Source: J061 sp003695725 [NCBI: Candidatus Schekmanbacteria bacterium] (GTDB lineage: Bacteria > Schekmanbacteria > GWA2-38-11). Taken from it: 12,258 bases of DNA. The first letter of the stretch is position 1. Every line of letters begins with the position of its first letter. Below the pieces are notes generated by a model. That model did no database searches, was not told the origin of the DNA, and saw nothing but the letters and a program-made list of their open reading frames with translations. The stretch lies in the NCBI GenBank assembly GCA_003695725.1, contig RFHX01000037.1, positions 1-12,258 of the forward strand, in the 5' to 3' direction. Below, piece after piece: positions 1-8,184 of this stretch. A program made the translations under genes and the position numbers.

Positions 1-468
1 ACTCATAGTAGAGGGAAAATTGGCGGCAAATTAAAGAATATGCTAAAATCCGAAGCAAAGCACTTTGATTTTATTGTCCATACAGGTGATTTTACATCAA
101 TCGAAGCAGCATTATCTATTGAAGCAATTTCAGGAATTCCTCTTATAGGAGTTTCTGGCAATATGGATAATGATGAAGTTCGCTCCCATTATCCATATAA
201 AAAAACTCTATCAGTAGAAAAATTAAGGGTTGGAATCATTCATGGCTGGGGGCCTCCTTACGACTTGATAGAAAGGATAGACAAGGAATTTGAAGATGAA
301 GACATCATAATATTCGGACATACACATATTCCATGCGAAAAGATTTTCAATGGAAAAAGATTTTTAAATCCCGGTTCTGCTTCCAATAATAGAAATGGGA
401 TAGGTGAAAGCATAGGAATTTTAGAAATAGACGGAAAAAAAGCAGACTTTAAAATTCGTTATCTTTGA
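1..468 (+). CDS. YfcE/MJ0936-like metallophosphoesterase (5' end cut by window edge)
   Basis: The reading frame is open from base 1, so the gene starts just left of the window; the ATG at 40 is internal. The first two codons read T-H, the end of the family's N-terminal D-x-H metal motif whose Asp is cut off. Further metal and active-site motifs follow in order, counting residues from base 1: HTGD at 27-30, GNMD at 53-56, HGW with H81, GHTH at 106-109 and NPGS at 123-126. These are the calcineurin-like two-metal phosphoesterase signature of the small YfcE/MJ0936 group, which hydrolyse phosphodiesters; the natural substrate is usually unknown. The 155 visible residues are close to the usual family length, so only about 5-15 N-terminal residues should be missing. 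It converges on uvrB with 3 bp between the stop codons and is not part of the minus-strand operon. The family call is secure; a specific function is not. Confidence 0.9.
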   Translation, partial: THSRGKIGGKLKNMLKSEAKHFDFIVHTGDFTSIEAALSIEAISGIPLIGVSGNMDNDEVRSHYPYKKTLSVEKLRVGIIHGWGPPYDLIERIDKEFEDEDIIIFGHTHIPCEKIFNGKRFLNPGSASNNRNGIGESIGILEIDGKKADFKIRYL

Positions 469-471
469 TTC

Positions 472-2460
472 TCAACTCACTTTTTTTCTTATCAAATCTC
501 GATAATAGGCAGCTGTCTCAAAGTCGAGCATTTCAGCAGCGTTCTTCATCAGTTCTTCCAGTTCAGGTATGGATTTTTTCATATCCTCCTCTTCTCTGCT
601 CATTACTTCTTCCTCACAGGGTATTTCATAATAGTCTCTTTCACACATCTCTCTTACTGTTTCAGATATTTCTTTTTCAATGGACTTTGGCTCGATTGAA
701 TATTTCTTATTATACTCTTCCTGTATATGGCGTCGCCGCTGCATTTCGCTGATAGCCCTTTCCATTGAACCGGTTATAGTATCTGCATACATTATTACCT
801 GTCCATTTATGTTTCTTGCCGCTCTGCCAGCAGTCTGTATGAGAGATGTTTCAGACCTTAAAAAACCTTCTTTGTCTGCATCAAGGATTGCAACCAATGT
901 AACTTCTGGAATATCAAGCCCCTCTCTTAAAAGATTTATTCCTATCAATACATCGAATTTATCCATTCTAAGATCGCGAATAATTCTAATTCTGTCCAAA
1001 GTATCAATTTCAGAATGAAGATATTTTACCCTAATTCCTGCTTCCCTATAGTAGTCTGTCAAGTCTTCAGCCATTCTTTTTGTCAAAGTCGTAACAAGAA
1101 TCTTTTCTCCTTTGGCAGTCCTTTTTCTTATTTCTTCAAAAAGATCGTCAACCTGATTTCTCGCCGGTTTTACAAGCACCTCAGGGTCGATAAGCCCGGT
1201 TGGACGCACTATCTGTTCTATGACTCTGCCTTGAGCCGCATTCAACTCATAAGGACCTGGGGTAGCCGAAACAAAGATTACATTTTTTATCCTTTCTTCA
1301 AATTCTTCGAATGTCAGAGGCCTGTTGTCAAGTGCCGATGGAAGACGAAAACCAAAATCGACGAGTGATTTTTTTCTGGAATAGTCTCCTCTATACATAC
1401 CGCCAATCTGAGGCACAGTTACATGACTTTCATCTATTATAATCAAAAAATCCTCCTTAAAATATTCAAGAAGCGTATTTGGAGGTTCACCGGGCTTTCT
1501 TCCATCTAAATGCCTCGAATAATTTTCAATCCCTTGACAAAATCCTATCTCCTTGATCATTTCAATGTCGTATAAAGTTCTTTGCTTCAATCTCTGCGCT
1601 TCTAAAGTCTTCCCTCTTTCAAGAAACCATGCAACGCGCTCTTCAAGCTCCGCTGATATAGATTCTATTGCGGATTTCAATCTATCAGGAAAGGTTACAT
1701 AATGGCTGTTGGGATGGATAGTAACAAAATCTGTCATTCCTTTTTTCTTCCCTGTCAAAGGGTCAAAGAGATATATTCTCTCCACTTCATCACCAAACAA
1801 CTCAATCCTTACTCCGTCATCTTCATAGGCAGGAAATATGTCTATAACATCGCCTCTTACCCTGAATGTTCCTCTTTTAAAGTCTATATCATTTCTCGAA
1901 TATTGGATATCTACGAGTTTTTCAGTTATCTCTTCTCTGGTCATTCTTTTGCCTACTGATGCAGAAAAATGCATTGCATCATAAGTTTCAGGAGAACCAA
2001 GGCCATAAATACAGGACACACTTGCCACAACAATGACATCTTTTCTTTCAAGAATTGCCCTTGTTGCTCTGTGGCGCATTTTTTCAATATCTTCATTTAT
2101 AGATGTTTCTTTTTCAATATATGTATCTGTTTGGGGAATATATGCTTCAGGTTGGTAATAATCATAATAGCTGACGAAATATTCAACGGCGTTGTTAGGA
2201 AAAAAAGATTTAAACTCAGTGTATAGCTGAGCCGCCAGTGTTTTGTTGTGGGCAATTACAAGAGTGGGTTTTTGGACTGCTTCAATAACTTTTGCCACTG
2301 TATATGTTTTTCCCGACCCGGTAACTCCAAGTAGTACCTGCGCCTTAATATTATTAAGCACACCATTTGCCAATTCTTTGATTGCTTTTGGCTGGTCACC
2401 AGTGGGGAAAAACTTGGAATCAACTTTGAATGTTTGCTCAGGCATCCTTACAGATTTCAT
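472..2460 (-). CDS. uvrB: UvrABC system protein B (excinuclease subunit UvrB)
   Basis: UvrB is the damage-verifying helicase-like subunit of nucleotide-excision repair; it receives damaged DNA from UvrA and recruits UvrC for incision. Visible features are Walker A GVTGSGKT at residues 45-52, the damage-probing beta-hairpin region rich in Tyr at 98-117, the Walker B-type DESH at 343-346, helicase motif [11 protein letters not shown] at 542-550, and a C-terminal UVR domain (about 627-661) that contacts UvrC. At 662 aa it is full length. The outermost ATG (2460) is given and overlaps nrnA by 23 bp. The inner ATG at 2445 (sixth residue, MPEQTF) overlaps by only 8 bp and gives an N-terminus closer in length to E. 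coli UvrB, so it is at least as likely. Neither ATG has a properly spaced Shine-Dalgarno sequence, which suggests translational coupling to nrnA. It is the last gene of the minus-strand run, at the place where truB usually follows. Confidence 0.97.
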   Translation of the reverse strand: MKSVRMPEQTFKVDSKFFPTGDQPKAIKELANGVLNNIKAQVLLGVTGSGKTYTVAKVIEAVQKPTLVIAHNKTLAAQLYTEFKSFFPNNAVEYFVSYYDYYQPEAYIPQTDTYIEKETSINEDIEKMRHRATRAILERKDVIVVASVSCIYGLGSPETYDAMHFSASVGKRMTREEITEKLVDIQYSRNDIDFKRGTFRVRGDVIDIFPAYEDDGVRIELFGDEVERIYLFDPLTGKKKGMTDFVTIHPNSHYVTFPDRLKSAIESISAELEERVAWFLERGKTLEAQRLKQRTLYDIEMIKEIGFCQGIENYSRHLDGRKPGEPPNTLLEYFKEDFLIIIDESHVTVPQIGGMYRGDYSRKKSLVDFGFRLPSALDNRPLTFEEFEERIKNVIFVSATPGPYELNAAQGRVIEQIVRPTGLIDPEVLVKPARNQVDDLFEEIRKRTAKGEKILVTTLTKRMAEDLTDYYREAGIRVKYLHSEIDTLDRIRIIRDLRMDKFDVLIGINLLREGLDIPEVTLVAILDADKEGFLRSETSLIQTAGRAARNINGQVIMYADTITGSMERAISEMQRRRHIQEEYNKKYSIEPKSIEKEISETVREMCERDYYEIPCEEEVMSREEEDMKKSIPELEELMKNAAEMLDFETAAYYRDLIRKKVS

Positions 2461-3409
2461 TGAGAACGAGTTTGATAGTATTTTTTAAACTTTCGTTATA
2501 AATAAATCCTGATGCGTTTTTATGTCCTCCACCTCCGAAATGAATCGCCACTTCCGAAACATCATATTTGTCATTTGAGCGAAGGCTTACTTTTGTCATA
2601 TTTTCAGCTATTTCCTTAAAAAAAATGCTCACATCTATTCCTTCAGTTTCATTGATCCTGTCTATAAATCCCTCTGTATCATTGTTGTCTGCATTGGTTT
2701 TATTAAAATCTTTTACTGTTAAATAAGTCCAGCAAACTTTTTTATTTACAGTCGTTTTCAGGCGGGACAGAGCAATAGCGAGTAGGTGTTGTGAATTGAT
2801 GCGTCTGTTTTCAAATATGTTTTTTGATATTTCCCTTACAGAAATACCTTTTTTAACAAGTTCATAACATACCTTGAAAGTTGATTTAGATGCATTGGAA
2901 TATCTCAATCCTCCTGTATCAAAGAAAATTCCAGTAAAGAGGCAGGTGGCAATTTTTTCGTCAATATCCACTTTTAGATGTTTTACCAAATAATAAATGA
3001 TTTCTGATGTCGAAGACGCTAATGGATTAATGATATTATTTTCCGGGTCATTTGGGTTTGTCTTATGATGGTCGATATAAAGAATTGGATATTTGATCTT
3101 ATCCTTTTTTATTACATAGCCGTTTCTTTCAGGGCTTTCGCAATCGAGAATGATGGCGATATCATATTTATTATGTATTCTCTTCTGTTGCTTTATCCTG
3201 TCTGAATCAGGCAAAAATCTTAAGTTTTCAGGCAACGGAGAAAAATTTACGATTTCTGCATCGATTCCCTTTTTTTTGAGGAGATAATAAAAGGCAAGTT
3301 CAGAACCAATTGCGTCTGCATCAGGATTTCTATGAGTAGAAATAATGGCTGTACTGCATTTTTCAAGCAATTTTTCAACTTTTCTAAAATTATTTTTCAG
3401 CGTTTTCAT
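2438..3409 (-). CDS. nrnA: DHH-DHHA1 phosphoesterase, NrnA-like oligoribonuclease/pAp phosphatase
   Basis: Members of this family degrade nanoRNAs (2-5 nt) to mononucleotides and dephosphorylate pAp, finishing RNA turnover in bacteria that lack Orn. The manganese-binding DHH-domain motifs are present: H26, D30 and D32 in [12 protein letters not shown]89 in ILDC, DHH at 113-115, and D164 in a GIFFDTGG segment. The C-terminal DHHA1 nucleotide-binding motif FGGGGH lies at 291-296. The 323 aa match the usual length of about 310-330. The first motif has Ala where many homologues have Gly (NPDADA for NPDGDA), a conservative change. The start overlaps the rbfA end by 20 bp, and the gene overlaps uvrB at its other end. 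The position after rbfA matches many bacterial nusA-infB operons, which links nanoRNA disposal with transcription and ribosome assembly genes. The family is certain; the NrnA-type substrate is inferred from context and motifs. Confidence 0.92.
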   Translation of the reverse strand: MKTLKNNFRKVEKLLEKCSTAIISTHRNPDADAIGSELAFYYLLKKKGIDAEIVNFSPLPENLRFLPDSDRIKQQKRIHNKYDIAIILDCESPERNGYVIKKDKIKYPILYIDHHKTNPNDPENNIINPLASSTSEIIYYLVKHLKVDIDEKIATCLFTGIFFDTGGLRYSNASKSTFKVCYELVKKGISVREISKNIFENRRINSQHLLAIALSRLKTTVNKKVCWTYLTVKDFNKTNADNNDTEGFIDRINETEGIDVSIFFKEIAENMTKVSLRSNDKYDVSEVAIHFGGGGHKNASGFIYNESLKNTIKLVLNEICKDA

Positions 3410-3740
3410 CCTTCAAGGATTTTAAGATGTTATTGATTTTATCTCCATATTCAGCTGAAGAATCATAGACAAACGCCAATTGTGGTATTCTCTTGAGGAC
3501 GAGATTCTTTTTAAGACATTTTCTTATAAATCCCGATGCGCTTTCAAGCCCCTTAATCAATTCTTCTTTATTTTCTTCTGTAACTGAGCTGAAAAAAACC
3601 TTTGACAATGAAAGGTCTTTGGTCGTTTCAACAGAAGTTATTGTAACCATGCGTATTCTCGGGTCTTTTACCTCTCTTGCAATGATTATAGAGATTTCAT
3701 CTCTTATAAGAGAATTTACTCTATCAATTCGGCTGAACAT
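3390..3740 (-). CDS. rbfA: 30S ribosome-binding factor RbfA
   Basis: RbfA is a small KH-like protein that binds immature 30S subunits near the 5' end of 16S rRNA and supports late maturation and cold adaptation. The conserved pattern is visible: an N-terminal helix beginning MFSRIDRVNSLI, the DPRI turn at about 26-29 followed by a V-T-I-T-S-V strand, DLSLSKVFFSS at about 42-52, and the C-terminal RIPQLAFVYDSSAEYG block near 84-99 that is the family's strongest signature. The 116 aa are a normal length. It lies 30 bp after the DUF503 gene and overlaps nrnA by 20 bp. No Shine-Dalgarno sequence precedes its ATG; the upstream sequence is A-rich. It belongs to the rimP-nusA-infB operon, where it is normally found. 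Confidence 0.95.
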   Translation of the reverse strand: MFSRIDRVNSLIRDEISIIIAREVKDPRIRMVTITSVETTKDLSLSKVFFSSVTEENKEELIKGLESASGFIRKCLKKNLVLKRIPQLAFVYDSSAEYGDKINNILKSLKDENAEK

Positions 3741-3770
3741 TGTTTTTATCTGTTAAGAATATTCTTTGAG

Positions 3771-4052
3771 TTATAAAATTTCCCTTTGGCAGTCTATAAT
3801 GCGTACATTTCCATTCAGTTCTATGTTATTTATGATCTTATCAATCATACTTTCTACCAATTTTCTGCTGCTGTTGACGGCTGCAATGCCTAACTCACAC
3901 CTTTGCCACAAATCCTGGTCTCCTACTTCAGCTATCGATATGTTGAATTTGCCCTTGATTTTTTCTTTTATACTTCTCACAATCTGACGCTTAGTCTTCA
4001 AAGATCTGCTTCCGGGTATCAGCAGGGTTATTTTTAAAACTCCCACTGTCAT
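3771..4052 (-). CDS. ylxP: DUF503 family protein (YlxP-like)
   Basis: This small protein of 93 aa has the DUF503 pattern: an opening M-x-V-G-V-L-K-I strand, the PGSRSLKTKRQIV segment at about 13-25, FNISIAEVGDQDLWQ at about 36-50, and a final RIIDCQREIL. The length is typical of the family. In Bacillus the homologue YlxP is encoded between infB and rbfA, exactly as here, with 18 bp to infB and 30 bp to rbfA. The biochemical role is not established to my knowledge; the conserved position points to ribosome assembly or translation initiation, which is guilt by association only. No Shine-Dalgarno sequence is visible before the ATG, so translation may depend on coupling with infB. Confidence 0.9.
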   Translation of the reverse strand: MTVGVLKITLLIPGSRSLKTKRQIVRSIKEKIKGKFNISIAEVGDQDLWQRCELGIAAVNSSRKLVESMIDKIINNIELNGNVRIIDCQREIL

Positions 4053-4070
4053 AGAAAGGTATCCGTGTGA

Positions 4071-6350
4071 CTAAAGTTTTCTTTTAACTTCTTCCCTTAC
4101 AAAAGCTTCTATAATATCATCAACCTTTATGTCATTGAAATTTTCAATTCTTATTCCACATTCATAGCCCGCGGGGACTTCTTTTACATCATCTTTAAAT
4201 CTCTTCAAAGAGGCAAGCTTCCCTTCATAAATTATTACATTATCTCTAACTAATCTCACATTTGAATTTCTTTCAATCTTACCATCAAGCACATATGAGC
4301 CGGCAACTTTACCAACTTTACTGATATGAAAGACTTCTCTTACCTGAGCTCTTCCTATTTGCTGCTCTTTTATCCTTGGTTCAAGAAGACCTTCCATAGT
4401 AGATTTCATTTCATCAATCAAGTCATAGATAACAGTATAGAAGTGCATATCAACCTTTTCTTGTTCAGCCAAAGCAACTGCTTTTGCAGAAGGCCTTACA
4501 TTAAACCCGATGATGATGGCATTGGATGCAGAAGCAAGTATCACATCGCTTTCATTCACTCCACCTGTTGCAGAATGTATAATTTTGACTTTGACATCGC
4601 TGGTAGATAATTTATTCAAAGAATCCTCTATTGCCTGTGCTGACCCGTGTACATCGGTTTTGAGAATTATCCTCAGTTCTTTGGCTATACCGCTTTTTAT
4701 CTGCTCTGAAAGTTCTTCAAGAGTGATTTTTTTTGCGGCACTGAAAGAAGCTTCCTTTTTCTTCTGTAAGCGCATAATTGCCATTTGTTTTGCTGCTTTC
4801 TCATCTTCCGTCACTGTAAAAGTGTCTCCTGCTTCGGGAACACCTGAAAATCCCAAGACCATAACCGGCATTGATGGTCCTGCGGAAAGAAGTCTTTTCC
4901 CCTTATCATCGAAGAGAGCCCTCACTTTACCACTATTCGTGCCAGCTATAAATGGGTCTCCTATTCTGAGTGTTCCTTTTTGTATGAGTACAGTAGCAAC
5001 AGGTCCTCTTTTTTTATCAAGTTTTGACTCAATTATAGTGCCAACAGCTCTTCTCTTCGGGTTGGCTTTTAGTTCAAGAAGCTCAGCTTGCAGTAGGATT
5101 AGTTCAAGAAGATCATTAATGTTGATTCTTTTCTTGGCTGAAATATCTACGAATATTGTGTCGCCACCCCACTCTTCCGGAACGAGTCCAAGTTCAGAAA
5201 GTGCAGTCCTTACTTTTTGAGGGTCGGCATTCGGTTTATCAATTTTATTGACAGCAACGATAATAGGCACACCAGCCGCTCTTGCATGGTCAATAGCTTC
5301 CTTTGTCTGAGGCATAACACCATCATCAGCCGCAACGATAAGCACAACGATATCAGTTACTTGCGCCCCCCTTGCTCTCATAGCAGTAAAAGCATGATGT
5401 CCCGGTGTATCGAGGAAAACAATTGTTCCCTTTTCATGTTTAACATGATAAGCCCCAATATGCTGAGTTATCCCGCCAGCTTCTCCTGCAATTACATTCG
5501 TTTCTCTAATTGCATCCAAGAGTGATGTTTTTCCATGGTCAACATGTCCCATTATTGTAACTACTGGTGGACGAGGCTCGAGGTTTTCTTCTTCTTCCTC
5601 CTCTTCTAAAGCTTCTTCCTCCTCTAATTTGGCAATCTTTATTTCAGTATCATAGCTCATACCAATGAGCTCTATGGTATCCGAATCAAGAGACTGATTT
5701 ATATTTGCCATAACTCCTAAGCCTATAAGCTTCCCCATCAACTCTTTAACTGGAACATTCATCTTTTCGGCGACCTCTTTTACAGTCGCACCCTCATTGA
5801 TCTCTATTACTTTTTCTTTGGGCGCTTCTTCCTCTTTTTCAACTGCGCTTTTATCTTCTACAAGCGTTAATTGGGGTTTTTCAGCTTCCTTTGAAGGAGT
5901 TGGTGTCTCCTTTATGGCTTCTTCGGTTTTTACAGCTTTTTCAACTGAAGTACTCTCTGATCCCTTTTTCTCAATTTTTTCTTTCTTCTTTTCTATAGCA
6001 GGTTCGACGACAGTCAATTCAGCTTTCTTTGAAGGTTTCTTTTCTTCTTTCTCTTTTTTCCCTTTTTTACTGACTTTGGCTGCAGCTTCCTTCTTTACGC
6101 TTGCCGTCGATTTATCTTTTGCTGATTTTGGTGCCTTTTTTTCTTTTGCTTTTGTAGCCCTTTTAGCCGGTTCTTTCTTCCCTGCTTTTTTTGATGAATA
6201 CATCTTCAAAACAAGTTCAACTTTCTCAGGATCCAGCACATTCATATGGCTTGTAACCTTTATACCTTCAGAATTGAGCTTTTCTATCAATTCAGCACTT
6301 TTTATACCAAGCTTTTTAGCTAAAGAATGTATTCGTTCTCCTTGCGCCAT
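4071..6350 (-). CDS. infB: Translation initiation factor IF-2
   Basis: IF2 is the GTPase that places fMet-tRNA on the 30S subunit and promotes subunit joining. Domains in order: a first IF2_N helical module at about 4-50; a long Lys/Ala/Glu-rich low-complexity linker at about 53-180; a second IF2_N module at about 185-232; an acidic run (Glu-rich, 242-257); then the G domain with G1 GHVDHGKT at 268-275, G2 GIT at 293-295, G3 DTPGH at 314-318, G4 NKID at 368-371 and G5 SAK at 404-406. Domains II, III and IV follow, the last binding the fMet-tRNA acceptor end. The His in the G3 PGHH stretch that is needed for GTP hydrolysis is present. At 759 aa the length is normal. The ATG is preceded by AGAGG about 11 nt upstream, one of the better ribosome-binding sites here. 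It begins 20 bp after nusA, with no ylxR or ylxQ between. Confidence 0.98.
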   Translation of the reverse strand: MAQGERIHSLAKKLGIKSAELIEKLNSEGIKVTSHMNVLDPEKVELVLKMYSSKKAGKKEPAKRATKAKEKKAPKSAKDKSTASVKKEAAAKVSKKGKKEKEEKKPSKKAELTVVEPAIEKKKEKIEKKGSESTSVEKAVKTEEAIKETPTPSKEAEKPQLTLVEDKSAVEKEEEAPKEKVIEINEGATVKEVAEKMNVPVKELMGKLIGLGVMANINQSLDSDTIELIGMSYDTEIKIAKLEEEEALEEEEEEENLEPRPPVVTIMGHVDHGKTSLLDAIRETNVIAGEAGGITQHIGAYHVKHEKGTIVFLDTPGHHAFTAMRARGAQVTDIVVLIVAADDGVMPQTKEAIDHARAAGVPIIVAVNKIDKPNADPQKVRTALSELGLVPEEWGGDTIFVDISAKKRININDLLELILLQAELLELKANPKRRAVGTIIESKLDKKRGPVATVLIQKGTLRIGDPFIAGTNSGKVRALFDDKGKRLLSAGPSMPVMVLGFSGVPEAGDTFTVTEDEKAAKQMAIMRLQKKKEASFSAAKKITLEELSEQIKSGIAKELRIILKTDVHGSAQAIEDSLNKLSTSDVKVKIIHSATGGVNESDVILASASNAIIIGFNVRPSAKAVALAEQEKVDMHFYTVIYDLIDEMKSTMEGLLEPRIKEQQIGRAQVREVFHISKVGKVAGSYVLDGKIERNSNVRLVRDNVIIYEGKLASLKRFKDDVKEVPAGYECGIRIENFNDIKVDDIIEAFVREEVKRKL

Positions 6351-6370
6351 CTATCTATTCGCCTCTTTTT

Positions 6371-7624
6371 TTAAAGGGATTTCTTTGCTGACTCAATAAT
6401 CTGCCTTGCCCTTTCCAGTCCCATTTCATTCACTTCAGCAAGGTCTGACTCTTTTGCTTTTGCGATTTCCTCAACATTAGAATACCCTGCTTCCACGAGA
6501 GCTTCAACAAGCTCATTATTTATACCTTTTATTGAAGCAACTGACTCTACTGCTGCCTGCTTCGTGTCATCTGCTTTGATGCCTTCTTTAACTTCTGTTT
6601 TAGAAAAGACATTTATTTTATATCCTGTAAGCGCAGATGCAAGTTTTACATTTTGTCCCTTCTTCCCTATTGCAAGAAACAGTTGTTCGTCCTCTACAAT
6701 TACAACAGCGCTTTTATTTTCCTCGTCAACCTTCACAGACAAACATTGAGCTGGAAGAAGAGCATTCTTGATATATTCTTTGATATCCTGTGACCAGCGT
6801 ACTATATCAATTCTTTCGCCGCTCAATTCCCTTACAACGCTTTGAACTCTACTACCCCTTACGCCTACACAAGCCCCCACTGGGTCAATGTCTTTATCAT
6901 TACTGCTGACTGCAATCTTTCCTCTCCAACCGGGATCTCTCGATGATGAAACAATTTTGATTATTCCGTCTTCAATTTCAGGAACTTCATCTCTAAACAA
7001 CTGTTCTAAAAATTCAGGCCTTCTTCTTGACAGCAAAATCTGAAGTTCTTTCTGAGTTTTTTGAACATCACAGATATAAACCTTTATTCTGTCTCCCTTT
7101 CTATATTTCTCTTTGGGTATCTGCTCTTTATAAGGCAATCTTCCTTCTGCCCTGCCAAGATCTACTATTATTGTTCCTTTTTCAATGGCAGATACTGTAC
7201 CTACTATGACTGAACCTTTCAATTGCAAATATTCTTCATAGGCAACATCCTTTTCCGCTTCCCTCATCTTTTGAGCAATAACCTGTTTGACTGTCTGAAT
7301 ACTGACTCTTCCCAAATCGACATCTTCAAGTTTTGTCAAAAATTCTTCATTTTCTTCAATAGATTCATCAACTTTTTTTGCCTCTGAAAGGCCAATTTCA
7401 CTATGGGGATCAGTAAGTTTATCATCGCTGACAACCTTTTTGATTGAATAAATGCTGAAATTTTCTTCCTCACTATTAAATTTCACCGTTAATTTACTGT
7501 TTTCATGGTATTTTTTTCTAACGACAGATATAATTGCGGTTTCAATTGCAGAAAACATAGTTTCCCTGTCGATGCCTTTCTCTTTAGCAATTTGGTCAAT
7601 GATATGTATTAGTTGATTTTTCAT
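6371..7624 (-). CDS. nusA: Transcription elongation/termination factor NusA
   Basis: NusA binds RNA polymerase and nascent RNA, promoting pausing and intrinsic termination and taking part in antitermination complexes. Visible architecture: an N-terminal RNAP-binding domain (about 1-125), an S1 domain (about 135-200) ending in LLSRRRPEFLEQLF, a KH1 domain with DPVGACVGVRG and the GVRG loop at 254-257, a KH2 domain with GKKG at 320-323, and a C-terminal helix-hairpin-helix-like segment at about 360-417. At 417 aa it is longer than Bacillus NusA but shorter than E. coli NusA, consistent with one C-terminal repeat instead of two. It starts 4 bp after rimP and ends 20 bp before infB. An AAGG lies about 10 nt before the ATG. 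NusA is the natural candidate regulator of the terminator-like leader upstream of rimP; this is inferred from the known autoregulation of nusA operons, not shown by sequence. Confidence 0.97.
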   Translation of the reverse strand: MKNQLIHIIDQIAKEKGIDRETMFSAIETAIISVVRKKYHENSKLTVKFNSEEENFSIYSIKKVVSDDKLTDPHSEIGLSEAKKVDESIEENEEFLTKLEDVDLGRVSIQTVKQVIAQKMREAEKDVAYEEYLQLKGSVIVGTVSAIEKGTIIVDLGRAEGRLPYKEQIPKEKYRKGDRIKVYICDVQKTQKELQILLSRRRPEFLEQLFRDEVPEIEDGIIKIVSSSRDPGWRGKIAVSSNDKDIDPVGACVGVRGSRVQSVVRELSGERIDIVRWSQDIKEYIKNALLPAQCLSVKVDEENKSAVVIVEDEQLFLAIGKKGQNVKLASALTGYKINVFSKTEVKEGIKADDTKQAAVESVASIKGINNELVEALVEAGYSNVEEIAKAKESDLAEVNEMGLERARQIIESAKKSL

Positions 7625-7628
7625 ACAC

Positions 7629-8099
7629 CTAAAACCTTATTTCAAGATTTGCTTTAATAATATCATTATAACATACTGATATTACGGTATTATTTATATT
7701 TTTAATATTAACACAATTTTCAGTTATATCAACTACTTTCCCTGTAATTTTACTAATCTTTCCATCTTTTTCGCGATATGTTAGTAACACATTCTTCCCT
7801 TTGCAGCGCATAAAATCCTTTTTCTCCTTCAACGGCCTGTCCAGCCCCGGCGATGATACCTCTAATCTATAATCTATATCATCATATTCAACACTTAAAA
7901 CAGCATTGAGTTGACTGCTCACTTCGGCACATTCGTTGACCGTTATCCCTCCCTCTTTGTCTAAAAATACCTTGATTAGAGGATGTTTTATATTCCCCGC
8001 AATCTTGATTTCAACTAATTCTAACTCTTCCTTTTTTATAATTGGAAGCAGTACTCTTTCAATGTCAGAAGATTCCATATATTGCAAATTCAATGTCAT
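7629..8099 (-). CDS. rimP: Ribosome maturation factor RimP
   Basis: RimP binds the 30S subunit early in assembly. The diagnostic LEVSSPGLDRPL motif is present at about 81-92, preceded by a DYRLEVSS strand and a VFLDKEGGITVNECAEVS block (about 45-62), with an SH3-like C-terminal domain after about residue 95. The 156 aa are a normal length. The start is uncertain: the ATG at 8099 directly follows a terminator U-tract with no Shine-Dalgarno sequence, and the in-frame ATG at 8078 (MESSDIERV) gives the N-terminus more usual for the family but also lacks one. The reading frame is open further upstream through the hairpin, but no ATG, GTG or TTG start occurs there. It is the first gene after the leader and is followed by nusA after 4 bp, the near-universal rimP-nusA pairing. 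Confidence 0.95.
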   Translation of the reverse strand: MTLNLQYMESSDIERVLLPIIKKEELELVEIKIAGNIKHPLIKVFLDKEGGITVNECAEVSSQLNAVLSVEYDDIDYRLEVSSPGLDRPLKEKKDFMRCKGKNVLLTYREKDGKISKITGKVVDITENCVNIKNINNTVISVCYNDIIKANLEIRF

Positions 8100-8131
8100 A
8101 AAAAAGAAAAGAGCGGGTACTCTCCCACTCT
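8100..8131 (-). terminator. Intrinsic terminator or attenuator abutting rimP
   Basis: Read on the minus strand, the arm AGAGTGGG (8131-8124) pairs with CCCGCTCT (8117-8110) through eight base pairs including one G-U wobble, with the six-base loop AGAGTA, followed at once by TTTCTTTTTT (8109-8100). The stem can grow by up to three A-U or G-U pairs into the U-tract. This is a textbook Rho-independent terminator on the minus strand; on the plus strand no T-run follows. It lies 98 bp after the recJ stop and its U-tract ends at the rimP ATG, so it either ends recJ transcripts or works as an attenuator for the rimP operon. The hairpin is certain; which role it has is inference. Confidence 0.85.
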
Positions 8132-8156
8132 CTTGAACACAAAAAAATTTATGCTC

Positions 8157-8184
8157 TTTATGAATACTACAAGGGAGTCTTCAA
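8157..8184 (-). promoter_or_regulatory. Weak candidate sigma-70-type promoter for rimP operon
   Basis: On the minus strand TTGAAG (8184-8179, four of six matches to the -35 consensus) is separated by 16 bp from CATAAA (8162-8157, four of six matches to the -10 consensus). Transcription would begin near 8149 and produce a short leader that still contains the whole terminator hairpin but not the upstream competing segment. In AT-rich DNA such a match can arise by chance, so this is only a candidate. Confidence 0.2.

Noticed and set aside
4510-5220. Long plus-strand open frame (236 codons) opposite infB
   Set aside because: It lies entirely within the conserved infB G domain on the other strand, has no recognisable motif, and its composition is that expected from the complement of infB codons.
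5797-6399. Plus-strand open frame of 200 codons rich in Phe, Ser and Ala
   Set aside because: It is the complement of the Lys/Glu/Ala-rich IF2 linker (Lys and Glu codons read as Phe, Leu and Ser on the other strand), so the apparent hydrophobic protein is an artefact.
8100-8131. The rimP hairpin as a terminator for plus-strand transcription
   Set aside because: On the plus strand the hairpin is preceded by an A-rich run and followed by CTTGAACAC with no T-run, so it works only for the minus strand.
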